Part shown: in pieces, positions 11,821-22,368 of the stretch
Position numbering within the stretch: position 1 is the first letter of the stretch
How the letters are laid out: each line of letters opens with the position of its first letter
Translations under genes and position numbers: made by a program
Notes under the pieces: generated by a model
What the model was told of the DNA's origin: nothing
The model's input: only the letters and a program-made list of their open reading frames with translations
Database searches by the model: none
From: Nemophila menziesii
Lineage: Eukaryota; Streptophyta; Magnoliopsida; Boraginales; Hydrophyllaceae
NCBI GenBank assembly: GCA_029959085.1
Contig: JARWIR010000023.1
Location: 8,073,860 to 8,137,859 of the forward strand
Direction: 5' to 3'
DNA length: 64,000 bases

Positions 11821-12161
11821 TGATGTCTCCTCTTTTTTTATATATTACTATACTCAAGAATCATCTTTTTGAGAGTTTATGAGACCTAAGTGGGGGATTT
11901 TTTTCTAATATTTTCCATATCTTACTTTTCTATATTATTTTGGGCAATATTTAAACTATAGTATTTTTTTTGTGTTAATTGGGTGTTAGGTGTGATTTTA
12001 GGTACATGGTTGACGCAAGTGTCCAAGAAGATTAGGAAAAGACAATAATTGAAGTCCATACCCAAGCCAAGGCGCAAAAATAGCTCGAAGTCACTTTTAG
12101 AAAGTTAGAGCATTTACCAGAAAAGTCCATTATCATATTGTTTGTCACCATAATTAATTAG

Positions 12162-12422
12162 TACTCTCTGCGTTCCTAAAAGGTTGTCACATTTTCTTTT
12201 GCTCACAAACTAATAAATGTCATTTATTATTCATGTGATTACTAAAATGCCCTCAATAAAAAATCTTGATATCTTGAATATTTATTGGGAGCATAAATTA
12301 TAATATTTAATTAGGGGTAAAAGTGGTATAAAGAAAAAGATGTGTCTTGATTTTCTAAAATGACAAACTTTTTGAAACAACTATTTATAGTATAAGTGAC
12401 AACCTTTTAGGAATAGAGGGTA
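12162..12422. mobile_element. Stowaway-like MITE in the LTR, unit 1
   Basis: 261 bp including TA at each end. The terminal inverted repeats start TACTCTCTGCGTTCCTAAAA on the left and end with the matching complement on the right (GTGACAACCTTTTAGGAATA then GAGGGTA). The TA target and the CTCYCT-type ends are typical of Stowaway (Tc1/Mariner) MITEs. The unit 2 copy is 39887-40148. Confidence 0.85.
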
Positions 12423-12618
12423 ATAAATATAAACCTGATTCCTTTTTATTTGGAATTAGCTTTGAGTTAGTGTTGGGTGATAGGTAACGAAAGTCAATTT
12501 AGATTTGAGATGAGAATGTTATGTCAGTTTTACCAGTGTAAGCATGGTAAAAAACGGTTTGGGCCAATTTTAAGCCACTTAAGTGAGCCCATTAGGTCCA
12601 AAACGTTTTTGGACCAAG

Positions 12619-12627
12619 TATATAAAA
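12619..12627 (+). promoter_or_regulatory. TATA box in the plus-strand 3' LTR
   Basis: TATATAAAA in the middle of the LTR. The unit 2 counterpart is at 40344-40352. Confidence 0.45.
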
Positions 12628-13563
12628 TTATTTGAGCTCCTAAATCTAGTACGCTTCATATTTTATCAAATTTTATCATCTAGAGAGAGCTCAAGCGCCT
12701 GGAGAAGAGGGAAGAAGGATTTTGCACCCAAATTTCACCTTCTTACTCCATTCTACAACCCATCAATTTCGTATTCTAGGTTAATTCGAGTCCATTTTAT
12801 CTTTCGAACATGATTCTATCTTTATAATAACTATATTTTCATTTATTTAGTATCAGTTAAGCATTATATGCTTGAGACTTGCAATGGGCATGGACCCCAA
12901 TTGATTTTTATCCATGTTTTGGTGATTTGGGAAAATTTATATTATTGAAATGATTTGAATTAAATTTTATTATTCCATTGTTTATCATATTTGTGCTTGT
13001 TACCTATTTATATCCTGATCAAATATAGGTAGTTTGAGACTTTTAGACTAACACCGGGGTGAAGGGTCGGGATTTCAGACATAATATATAAACGCCTATT
13101 GCCTCGAATCAGACGGATCTTGCATTCTAGGTAGTCAATAGGACCATGAACTTAATCCTACCAAAAAACCAAGAGATGAATAAGATAGAGAGCTAAGATC
13201 ACCTGGGCGGGGTCTTAGATGATTTTGCATCCCGACTGATGTGAAACATTGAATTCACCCTTATACCATAAACAGGATAATTATTGATTAGGAGGATTAC
13301 TCATAAGGATCAGTCATTACTTCTCATACTTTATAATCTTTATAGCATTTTTAGTTAATTTCGCTTTAGTTTAATCTTTATTTATTTGAAACTTAGTCCT
13401 TTTAATAAAACCCCAAATACAAAATCCTTATTATTTGTATCGTTTCATTTGCAACTTAATGTTTTATTACATTGAAAACATACTATTCATAGCGTTAGTA
13501 GTCCCTAAGGATCGATAGCTTCCAGGCTTATCATATGTTTACCTGACGACACCTCGTACGCAT

Positions 13564-15310
13564 GTGGAAAGTCCTAGTTCCATTGATACCAATCTATTAT
13601 TTTTATATTACACTGGGAACCCAAACATATTTGAGTTTTCCAAAGGGGTTTTACAAGAGGATCATGGAGAGAATGGGGGGATATTAGTGGCATGTAAGAC
13701 AAAAACTCTATCACTAGCTGGGCATGTCACATTGGCAAAATTAGTCCTATGTGTATACCTACTTATTAAATAAAAAAGTGATTAAACTCCCGATATACGT
13801 GTGTGCCGAGATTGATAGGATTGTTAGATATTTTATATGGGGTCCTCGAATGAACAAAATAAAATCCTTGGGTCTCTTAGGAACAAATATGTAAACCAAA
13901 GTCAGCGGGTGGGCTAGGCATACGAGGGGAAAAAATTATAACATTGCACTACAGCTAAACTTAGATTGAAATTTCTTTAGGATCACAAAGTCGCATGGGA
14001 CCAGGTGTTTAAGAACAAATATTTTGCGAACGGTCTTCTACAAAAAGAAATGAAGGATAGTGATTCGAATGTGATTAAATAGATTCTTACTGGAGTAAGT
14101 TTGCTAAAGGAAGGGGTTATTGAGATGGAAGGAGCAAACGGGGTTGATTACCGTTGGACACGTGAAGCTTCAGGCCTTTTTTTTTGTAATCTGCGTCCAA
14201 ATATATAGAAAATAGCATGGACCATACAAGCTTTAGGTGGGAGAAAATATGGAAAATTAAATTCCCACAGAAGGTTAGATTTCTTTTATGTATAATCACA
14301 AGAAATCATCTCCCTTCCGTAGAAAGATATATACATGAGGGATGTTATTGGGGATAGAGAATGTAGCATATGCGGCAATGTGAGTGAAGACGTGGTGCAC
14401 ATTTTCTTGGGTTGTACGGTTGCAAAAATAATATGGCAGGAGCTAGGTTTGCAGCAAGACCTGTCCAAGGGAAGGAATGATTTTAGTTAGTAGGGATATG
14501 CTGTCATAAATAGTAACATGTGGAGTGCGAATGAGCAAAAGGAATTTCCTAGCAATATACTGAACGTGCGACAAATTTTGGAAAGGTGGTCACATATGGA
14601 CAACTCCATCGCAAATCAGGTGTTTGCTCCAGGAGATAACATTTTACTTGATGCAACATTAAAGTCATGGTTGGAAACTAACTTATTGGCGTTCATATAT
14701 ATGATAGCTTGAAGTGTTCAACGATTTTTGAATCTATGGAACACCAAAAAGAGGCATGGGGAAAGGAACGAGATGGTAGGGTTATCGTATCCGTGAAATG
14801 TGTTAAACCCGATGGTCATTATGATTTAATATGGAAGAAAGTTGCGATTCGAGGAAACGTAAAGCCGAGATATGAGGGATATCACGAGATAGAGATGGTC
14901 GTTCCTAGCGAGATTCTCTTAAGTGTGTGTGAGTCACCTTTATTATCATAAGCTTTGATGCTACATTATGGATTGAGATGGACAATTAGGCCTAAAATAT
15001 CTAATTATCGAGATGGACTCGAGAGAGATTCATGCACTAGCGAAGAACGGTAGTAGTTCTAAGAGTTGGACTTTTCATGTTGGGCGAGGTTCTGCTAAAA
15101 TCCTACAAGAACATTAAGACTTTAAGGTGAATCACTTCTATTGGGAAGCGAATATGTATGCAAGCATACTGGAAAAGAAATGAGTGGACTTGTTAGAGAG
15201 TCCTTGTGAGTATGATGGCCCTCCAAAGTATTTTTGGAGTTTTTTAACACGTTATAGGAGCGGGTGTGCATTTTCTTGGTCCTTTTTAGACTCCTCGTGA
15301 GGGAGTTAAT
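13564..15310 (+). pseudogene. LINE 1: 3' end of a plant LINE ORF2 (unit 1)
   Basis: 5'-truncated LINE. Conserved pieces in order: the end of the RT domain (SLAGHVTLAKLVL, near 13710), the post-RT domain, a zf-RVT zinc finger (CSICGN...EDVVHIFLGC, near 14360-14420), and a type I RNase H domain (KPDGHYDLIWKK, near 14805) ending near 15300. Many stops and shifts interrupt the frame. The first bases abut the clipped end of the gypsy LTR. Unit 2 keeps a better RNase H tail. Confidence 0.85.
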
Positions 15311-15477
15311 TAGTGGTTAAGTAACGGCATTTCCCGCCTCCGATGTATGCCCAAAAAAACTTATCATTGTGTATAGATAAGTGCTTAAATATTTTAATTT
15401 CCTGTGTGATTTTTGCTAGGTGGTGTACGAGGGAAATATTTTATGGTTTTGATGCTCGAGCTTTCAATATAATCAAA

Positions 15478-15671
15478 GAGTAAAGATATATATCACCCTT
15501 TTTTGTTTCACCCATGTATCACCTCCTACGTGGAGGTTTTAAACACAAATAAAAATGTTTCTCTCTCTCTTAAATGTTTATTTTCTCTTTCCTTTATTTA
15601 ATGCCACATTAGATAACACATAGGAGGTGATAAATGGGTGAAGCAAAAAGGGGTGATATATAACAATACTC
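15478..15671. mobile_element. Mutator-like MITE, present only in unit 1
   Basis: 194 bp with 55-bp terminal inverted repeats (about 7 mismatches), starting GAGTAAAGATATATATCACC on the left and GAGTATTGTTATATATCACC on the complement of the right end. The 9-bp repeat ATAATCAAA flanks it (15469-15477 and 15672-15680). Unit 2 has a single ATAATCAAA at 43132-43140 and no element, which is the empty site. Long inverted repeats with a 9-bp target duplication are the mark of Mutator-like elements. It carries no gene. Confidence 0.9.
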
Positions 15672-15841
15672 ATAATCAAAACCATAACATGAAAAATACA
15701 CAAGGGATTTATAGGTGTTATCAGTTACCCCTTAAATTTATCAAATACCTTTTGATTTGGTCTTCCATGAATCTAGTCAACAAAGTAATAACTTCTATTT
15801 CAATATCAAAGAAAGTATCCCTCTATTATTTGTATCCATGT

Positions 15842-16095
15842 TACTCCTGGGTCCATATTATTTGTCCAACTTTCTAAAAAAATGTGTCCAATATTATTTG
15901 TCCATTTTTCATTACCAAGACAAATTTTTTCTACTTTTTCCAATATTATCCCTAATTAAATAATAAAAAAGTATTGTAATAAATATCCCATGTATATTAA
16001 TTAAGGGAAATTGTGTAAATAAGAAGATTATAAAGTGTTTTTTAAAAACTTTATGCACCAAAAAGGTGGACAAGTAAAAATGGACGGAGGGAGTA
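15842..16095. mobile_element. Stowaway MITE between the two LINEs (unit 1)
   Basis: TA-bounded element. The right end reads GGACGGAGGGAGTA, the left end TACTCCTGGGTCC, and the inner parts (TATTTGTCCAAC / GTGGACAAGTA) also match as inverted repeats. This is the common plant CTCCCTCCGTCC Stowaway family. No coding capacity. Confidence 0.85.
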
Positions 16096-19000
16096 TTCTA
16101 AGCCCTGAACTATTATAGGGGACTTCAATATGTATAGATTCTCCTCTGAAAAATTAGGTGGTTTGGGACCTAACAGAACTAATATGAATAAATTAAACAA
16201 ATGAGTAGCTAGGCTGAATATGACAGATTGCATGCTAGAGGTTGTAAGTTCACATGGTCCAACAAAAGAAATAATTCTGAGCTAATCAAACAAGTTATTG
16301 ATAGATTTTGTGTTAATATTGAATGAGATACTATTTTTCCTAACTCATAGGTGGATATTATTCCTCATGTGGGGTCAGATCACTCAATACTTGTTTTAAT
16401 TAAGATGCTAAGAAAATACCTATATTAAAAAGATTCATTTTCAGTAAAACTTGGAATGGTATGAAGAATGTATTAAGATAATCACACACCACTAGCTTGA
16501 AATAATTTCTTTGAGGGGTAAAGGTATTAACAATTTTGGTAAGAAATTAAAATCTCTAACTAGTAATTTAACTATTTGGGCAAAAGAATTGGCTAAGGAA
16601 AACAAAGATGTTCTTAAAAAAGATAAAAAGTATTTACAAAAGATTATTAATTTCGGTGATCCTATTGATCTGGATATCATAACTATATAGTGAAAAGGAT
16701 CGGACAGATATGGAAGAATGAAGAAATTTAATGGAAACTGAAATCTATAATTAAATTGTTTACACTTGGTGATAAAAATACATCATATTTTCATTCTATA
16801 GATAAATCTAGAAGATTGAGGAATAAAATAAGTAGTATATTTACTGAAAATGATATTTAGATTGATAAAAAAAGGGGATATAGAGAATGAGATTAAAAAT
16901 TACTTTAACTCTATTGTTTTTACTAAAAGCCCTATAAATTATACCCTAGTCATTGACTCTCTTAATAGATGCATAATTAATTATATGAATTCCTCTCGGA
17001 CTAGTCCTGTTAATTTAAATGACATAAATAATGTATTATAGGAAATGTGGAGTGGTAGGTCGCTTGGCCTTGATGAGTACCTTGTATACTCTTACAAAAA
17101 ACATTGGGATCTTATCAAATTTGATATATTTAGGTGTATATCTGATTTCCTTTGGAATGATGGTAATCATTATGAGATTAACAATAATCTGATTACTTTA
17201 ATTCTTAAAGTTGAAAAATTTACAAAAATTGCCCATTACAGACCAGTTAGTTGTTCTAATGTTATTTATAATATTTTCTCTAAAATATTAGTGAAAATAT
17301 TACAACACTTGATGCCTTTTATTATTAGTGAGAACTAGTGTTCTTTTAATCCTGGAAAGGAAATTACTTAGAACATATTGCTAGCTCATGAGAAAATAAC
17401 TTCTTAAAAAGAAAAAGAACAACTGAAACACATTAATATGGCCACAAAGGCAGATGTTGGTAAAGCTTATGATTTTATGTAAAATGAGATTTTTTGAATG
17501 ATATCTTATTAAAATGGGATTTTGTGATAGATAGGTTAAATGGATGATGGATGTGTTACCTCAGTCACTTATAGCGCACTTATGAATTATGACAAGCAGG
17601 CCAGATTCCCCTATCTAACCCCTCGAAAAGCCTTGGCAGTGGCACCCCTTCTCACCCTTTGTCTTTTGTATTATAACTCAAGTTTTAACCTATCTTATGG
17701 ATGATAAAATTGTCATATATATGATTAGAGGATTGAGGATTAATAAACATTGTCCTACTTCAAGTCATATATTATTTGCGGATGATATTCTTTTCTTCAT
17801 CACGGATGAAACTGAGGATGTTGAACACTTTAAAAATTTGCTTAATGATTATAGTCATGCCTCAGGTCAATGCAGTAACCTTAATAAAAGTGGTATTGTT
17901 TTTTGTAAAAATACTCTAGTGGATAAAATAAATCATTTACTTGATATTCTAAGGATGAATAAACTCAAAAACTTAGGCAAATATTTAGGACTAGCTGTTG
18001 ATTTGAGTAGATCCAATGTTATGTCTATTAAGTGGATGATGAAATTGATAAATAGTAAAATGGAATACTACTTTTCTGTTAAATGCTGAGAAAGAGACTC
18101 TTACAAAGGAAGTGATTAATGCTATTCCCTCATATACTATGGATGATTTCTTGATCCCTATTAGTATATGTCATAAAATTGATTCTCTTATAGCTAAATT
18201 TTGGTGGAATAAAAACAATAGAAAAAGGAATCATTGGATATAATTGAGGGACATAACCATTAATAAACATAATAAGGGTATGGATTTTAAAAGTATACGA
18301 CTAAAACATATAACCCTACTTGATAGAAATGTTTGGAAGATCTTTAATAAACCAAAATCTCTTTTGGCTAGGACAATGAAAGGAATATATTTTAAAAATT
18401 CTAGCTTTCTTGAAGCAAATCTAGGTTATAATCCCTCTTGGGGTTGGAGAAATCTACTTGAGGGAAGATATAATTTTAAGAAAGATTTAATTTGGAAGGT
18501 GGGAAATGGAAACTCTATAAATATATGGCATAATAGCTGGATTCCAGGTATTAAATCTCTTACTAATACTAGGAATTGTCCTTTTACATATGTATCGGAA
18601 CTATTTTATGAAGGTAATTACATTTGGGTTCATAATTTGCTCACAGAGTGGTTTGAAACAGATATTATAGAGAAAAAATTAAAAATAATGACCCCTATTT
18701 CTATAAGTTTTGATAACGCTTCTTGGCTTTCTCTATAGATGGGGAGGTTAATTCTAAATCTATATATAGGTATTTGAAGTAAAAAGATATGGGAAAAGAA
18801 AAAAATGAATAGGAGAGGTTACATAGTGGCTCCTATGCCACCCCAAACTCAGTTTGGAAGGAGGTTTGGAACCTTAAGGTACCTCCTAAGATTAGAATTT
18901 TTGTTTGGAAACTGTGTAAAAGAAAACTTTCTATTGAGGAGCTAAAATTTAAAAGAAAATGCACCACTTCTCTCATGTGTAATGTTTGTAGGATAGAACC

Positions 19001-19679
19001 TGAATCTATTAAACACCTCTTGTTTAATTGTTCATGGACTAGAGTATTATGGCTCACCTCCGTAGTGCAAATGTTGCTTATTTCAATTTGGACTTCTATA
19101 TTTGAGTCATGGTTTACTAAGTTAAAGAGTATGAAAAATCGTAAGGATATAGCTAGTAGAAATATATATATATATATATATGATATCATTTTTGTAATAC
19201 TTTGGAATATTTGAAAATCAAGAAAAAAAAGCTTGCTTAGAAGGCGTTATACCAGAACCTATACTAGTTTTAAATTAGTCTTTAATTGCCTATGATGAGT
19301 ACTGCAATTATAATAACAATTCCTTTGAGGCAAAAAAGTTAACACAAATAAAGGTATTGGAATCCATTTCCAATACTTATACTACACTAGAGGTAAATGT
19401 TAAATATTAACTCTAAACATGTAAAGAACAAAAACAAACATTGTAGTGATATGTGGAATAAAAAATTAAGTTATGATTTAGATATAACACATGCTTTTTT
19501 TACTAATGACTCAAATGTTTCATCTGTGAGTGTTCTTAAGGATAAAAATGATACTCTAACTCATGGTCATGCTTGGCCTTTTACTATAACTGTCTTGAGA
19601 AAGTCAAGGTTATAGGAGTGCGGAATGGCTTTAGTTCAGCGATCAATCTTCATCGAGAAGACATTAGAATCCTTAAGAA
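16096..19679 (+). pseudogene. LINE 2 ORF2 remnant, unit 1
   Basis: Starts inside the endonuclease domain (GDFN motif near 16118). RT segments follow: GRSLGLDEY (about 17056), HYRPVSCSNVIYNIFSKIL, the region before the active site, and the catalytic FADDILFF at about 17777. After that come LGLAVDLS, the post-RT domain with NPSWGWRNLLEG, and a zf-RVT finger (CNVCRIEPESIKHLLFNC, about 18978-19030). Frames are interrupted repeatedly, for example near 17338, 17480 and 18089. It ends abruptly at a deletion with filler at 19680; in unit 2 the RNase H continues to 47405. Confidence 0.88.
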
Positions 19680-20099
19680 CACTATACAAAGGGTGATTAT
19701 ATATGAGTTGTTGAGTTTAAATGATAATTTTAATGAATAATTGATTTTTTTACTAACCAAATATTTAGAAATTGGCTATACATACACTTGATCACTATAC
19801 AAAGGGTGCAAAATATTTTTTTTTTAGAAATTAGACGTATATTGTGTTTGAAGCAACTCTGATGGTAGAAAGAACATTTTGTGTAAGGAACAATATAAAG
19901 AGGTAAGTAATTTTAACATTTCATTAAATGTATAATTTATTAGTTTATTTATATAAAATGAGCTAGTATGAAAGATTTGATATTTAAATATAACAATATA
20001 TCATTAGGTTAATTATGTACGGCCTATAATGTAAGTATTTATTATTCATATATGTAAAAATTATTTAATATAATTATAATAACAACATAAGAATATTAT
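19680..20099. other. AT-rich spacer after the deletion junction
   Basis: Begins with a 16-base filler (19680-19695) that repeats 19793-19808. The rest matches unit 2 from 52315 on. I see no gene in it. Confidence 0.6.
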
Positions 20100-20492
20100 A
20101 TCCTTACTCTTTATTCCCATCTTCGCCCAGGCTAACAAGGCTTTACTTATTCAGGCGGGAGTGGAGCCTCGAAAAGCAATGTTGAGAGGAAGATCCTTGG
20201 CCCCTCTTCATTCTCTACAGGGTTCTAAATCATTCTTGAACATAGGTGACAACGAGCGAGGCAGATATGGAAGAGATCAAACATGGGAATAAGAAGCAAG
20301 CTCGCCTTCCTTTTTGATCATTTTGATAGAGGGGGATGAAGAAAGTGGACAAAACAAACTCGAATTTATTGATAGCGGAAAAGAATCATATTAAAAGCGC
20401 TCCTAACCCAACCCTTCCTTCTTAGAGCTGTGTATTGTAAGTGATTAGAACATTCCCGGAGCGTGCCTCCCATATAGGAAAGTAAAGTTGGT

Positions 20493-20526
20493 GAGTCATA
20501 TGATGGTTAACTATCTCATGCGGTTC
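20493..20526 (+). ncRNA. Group II intron domain V (nad2 last intron, in NUMT)
   Basis: Exactly 34 nt, folding as a domain V hairpin. The 5' strand begins GAGTCATATGATGG, the loop is TTAA, and the 3' strand ends CATGCGGTTC with a 2-nt bulge. Domain V is the catalytic core of group II introns. It lies just upstream of nad2 exon 5, which is where the last nad2 intron ends. The unit 2 copy (53114-53147) has a T-to-G change in the basal stem. Confidence 0.75.
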
Positions 20527-20589
20527 GGAGAGGACTCAGTTGTTACTGGTAGTTAGTACCCATATGGTTTCGGGGTGGACCGTTTCAAT

Positions 20590-20781
20590 CTTTTTTATTA
20601 TATACGCTTAGCGAAAAGAATGTTTTTTGATACACCTAGGACATGGATTCTATATAAACCGATGGATCATGACAAGTCGTTACTACTAGAAATGACTTCC
20701 TCTTTCATTGCTTCATTCTTTCCATATCATTCTCCTTTGTTCTAAGTTACTCATCAAATGGCACTCACTTCATATATTTAA
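20590..20781 (+). pseudogene. nad2: nad2 exon 5 (NUMT)
   Basis: Reads YYIRLAKRMFFDTPRTWILY and on to THQMALTSYI then TAA, matching the C-terminus of mitochondrial NADH dehydrogenase subunit 2 as I know it. A premature TAA interrupts the frame after HSPLF. The exon start is estimated from the intron end; the exact border is unclear. Confidence 0.8.
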
Positions 20782-21060
20782 GTTCGATCATTGGTCTGAC
20801 TGGACGGAATATTGGCTAATGAACTCTTTTTCCTTTTTCCTCCTATAGTCTTGATCTCCCATGAAAGGAGCAAGCAAGAAAATTAAAGCGTTAGCGCACT
20901 CTAGCAAGAAAAGAAGGACAATATAGGAACGACTTCGAAGATAAAATAACAATAACGAGAATAACCCTGGACTAGACCTATTCTGATTCTTAATTATCCG
21001 GTCGCTGCGCTGTTCCCAAGGACTAGCAAAATCGAAATAGCGAAATTCTTGGGTCATCTC

Positions 21061-21441
21061 AATGGGTTCAGAAACCACAACAATTATTACAAGCTTAGCT
21101 AGCGCTATACTTGTAGTAGGAGATACCACAGTAACATGGCTTTGGGGTGGTTTCTACATGGACAATGCCACCTTAAATCGTTTTTTAGTCTTCATCATTT
21201 ACTCCCCTTTATTTTAGTAGGTGCCAATCTTTTTCATCTGGCCGCATTACATCAATATGGATCAAATAATCCATTGGGTGTACATTCAGAGATGGATGAA
21301 ATAGCTTCTTACCCTTATATTTATGTAAATGATCTAGTAAGTTTGGAAGATTTTGCTATCTTTTTTTTCATTTTTGTTTTTTATGTTCCTAATGTTTTAG
21401 GGCATCCCGACAATTATATACATGCTAAACCGATATGGAAA
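21061..21441 (+). pseudogene. cob: cob fragment (NUMT)
   Basis: Internal piece of apocytochrome b: [20 protein letters not shown], then DNATLNRF. A one-base shift follows, then [40 protein letters not shown] and GHPDNYI. The heme-ligand region HLAALHQYGSNNPLG is recognisable. Both ends of the gene are missing. After NYI the sequence leaves cob. Confidence 0.92.
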
Positions 21442-21650
21442 ATAACTAATTATAAGGGATAATTTCAATTAATTACAATTATTTCAAATTCTACTCACAG
21501 AAAAAGGAAGGAGGATCATACTTTAAAAGATTAATTTTCAATTAAACATTCTGACATATTTACCTTCACAATTATCCTTGATGTCATTTTTATATTAAAT
21601 AATAATTAATATAATATTTATTTATTTATTTTAATTATATTTTAAAGTCC
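21442..21650. other. AT-rich spacer
   Basis: Low-complexity AT-rich sequence between the NUMT and the CCA-rich tract. I see nothing recognisable in it. Confidence 0.6.
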
Positions 21651-21846
21651 GACCACCTCTACCATCCACTACCTCCACCACCACCTCTGGCATTTCACCA
21701 CCGACTACTACCACCAACTAATACATTCTCCATCAACCACCACCACAACCATCACCCATAATCCCACTACACAACCACTACCTCATGCATCGACCACTCC
21801 CACCCTCATTACTACCACCATCTTATGCATCCACCACCACCACCGA
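21651..21846 (+). repeat. CCA/ACC-rich imperfect microsatellite
   Basis: About 195 bp made largely of CCA, CCACCA and CACTAC units and almost free of G on the plus strand. It is strongly strand-asymmetric in an AT-rich setting. The unit 2 copy is 54264-54463, with one more CCA unit near its end. Confidence 0.8.
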
Positions 21847-22213
21847 TCTTTCTGTAAATTTGACCTCAAAATGTGGGTAACCTGATAGTCATTGAAAAAA
21901 TTGGGAAACTTCTTAAGATATCGATCCTCTTCTAAAAAATTGAGCAGAGTTTCCACAAGCAAAAGGGAAAAATATGGATACACGACGAAAATTGATAGAT
22001 GCACTAAAACATTTCACGACCATGTCAGAGAAATAATCGGTGAAAGTTCATTTCATTTATCGGAAATCCTAAAGACACACATATCACTTCAAGAAATCAA
22101 GTACATGCGACCTTGTTTGACTACTTGACATCTTTATCTGGTCAAGGAAAAACACTTTGCATGTATTAGAAGATATTTGCGAATGTGGTGACATTTAGGG
22201 AGATAATTTTGCT

Positions 22214-22338
22214 CCGAGATAACCGATAAAGATATCAAAGATGCAATATTTGGTATTAAGTCCCCATCACCCGAAAATTATTTATCAAAATTCTTCATCA
22301 AGTCTTGGAATGTAGTAGGTGAAGAGTTGACCATATAA
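22214..22338 (+). pseudogene. LINE RT N-terminal fragment
   Basis: An open stretch reads EITDKDIKDAIFGIKSPSPE and then FFIKSWNVVGEEL, the start of the RT domain of plant LINEs (the segment with I..A.F.I...KSPG.D and FFK.SW.I.G). The glycine and aspartate of that motif are replaced. The upstream stretch 21892-22128 may be the linker before RT but is not recognisable. The unit 2 copy (54828-54952) has lost the frame near its end. Confidence 0.6.
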
Positions 22339-22368
22339 ATAAGTAAATTTTTCATATAAGACTTTCTC

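Larger units (their letters stand above)
11821..13560 (+). repeat. 3' LTR of the plus-strand gypsy element, unit 1
   Basis: Starts TGATGTCTCCTC directly after the polypurine tract. Without the 261-bp MITE inside it (12162-12422) it is about 1.48 kb, close to the LTRs of the minus-strand element. A TATATAAAA box lies at 12619-12627, followed by a leader. The last part (GACGACACCTCGTACGC) resembles the U5 end of the other LTR family, but the expected final bases are missing where LINE 1 begins, so the LTR is clipped. Confidence 0.7.
20100..21440 (+). other. NUMT: nuclear copy of mitochondrial DNA (nad2 and cob), unit 1
   Basis: Its base composition is less AT-rich than its surroundings. It carries the 3' part of a group II intron, nad2 exon 5, the nad2 downstream flank, and an internal fragment of cob. 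These two genes encode subunits of respiratory complexes I and III. Stops and a frameshift show it is not functional. The left limit is approximate. The unit 2 copy is 52712-54055. Confidence 0.88.

Noticed and set aside
18833..19189. 118-codon minus-strand frame
   Set aside because: It is the antisense shadow of the LINE 2 zinc-finger region.
20788..21129. 113-codon minus-strand frame
   Set aside because: Antisense to NUMT sequence between nad2 and cob; no independent support.
20100..21440. Genuine organelle DNA rather than a NUMT
   Set aside because: Flanked by nuclear transposons in both units, with nonsense and frameshift changes in nad2 and cob.
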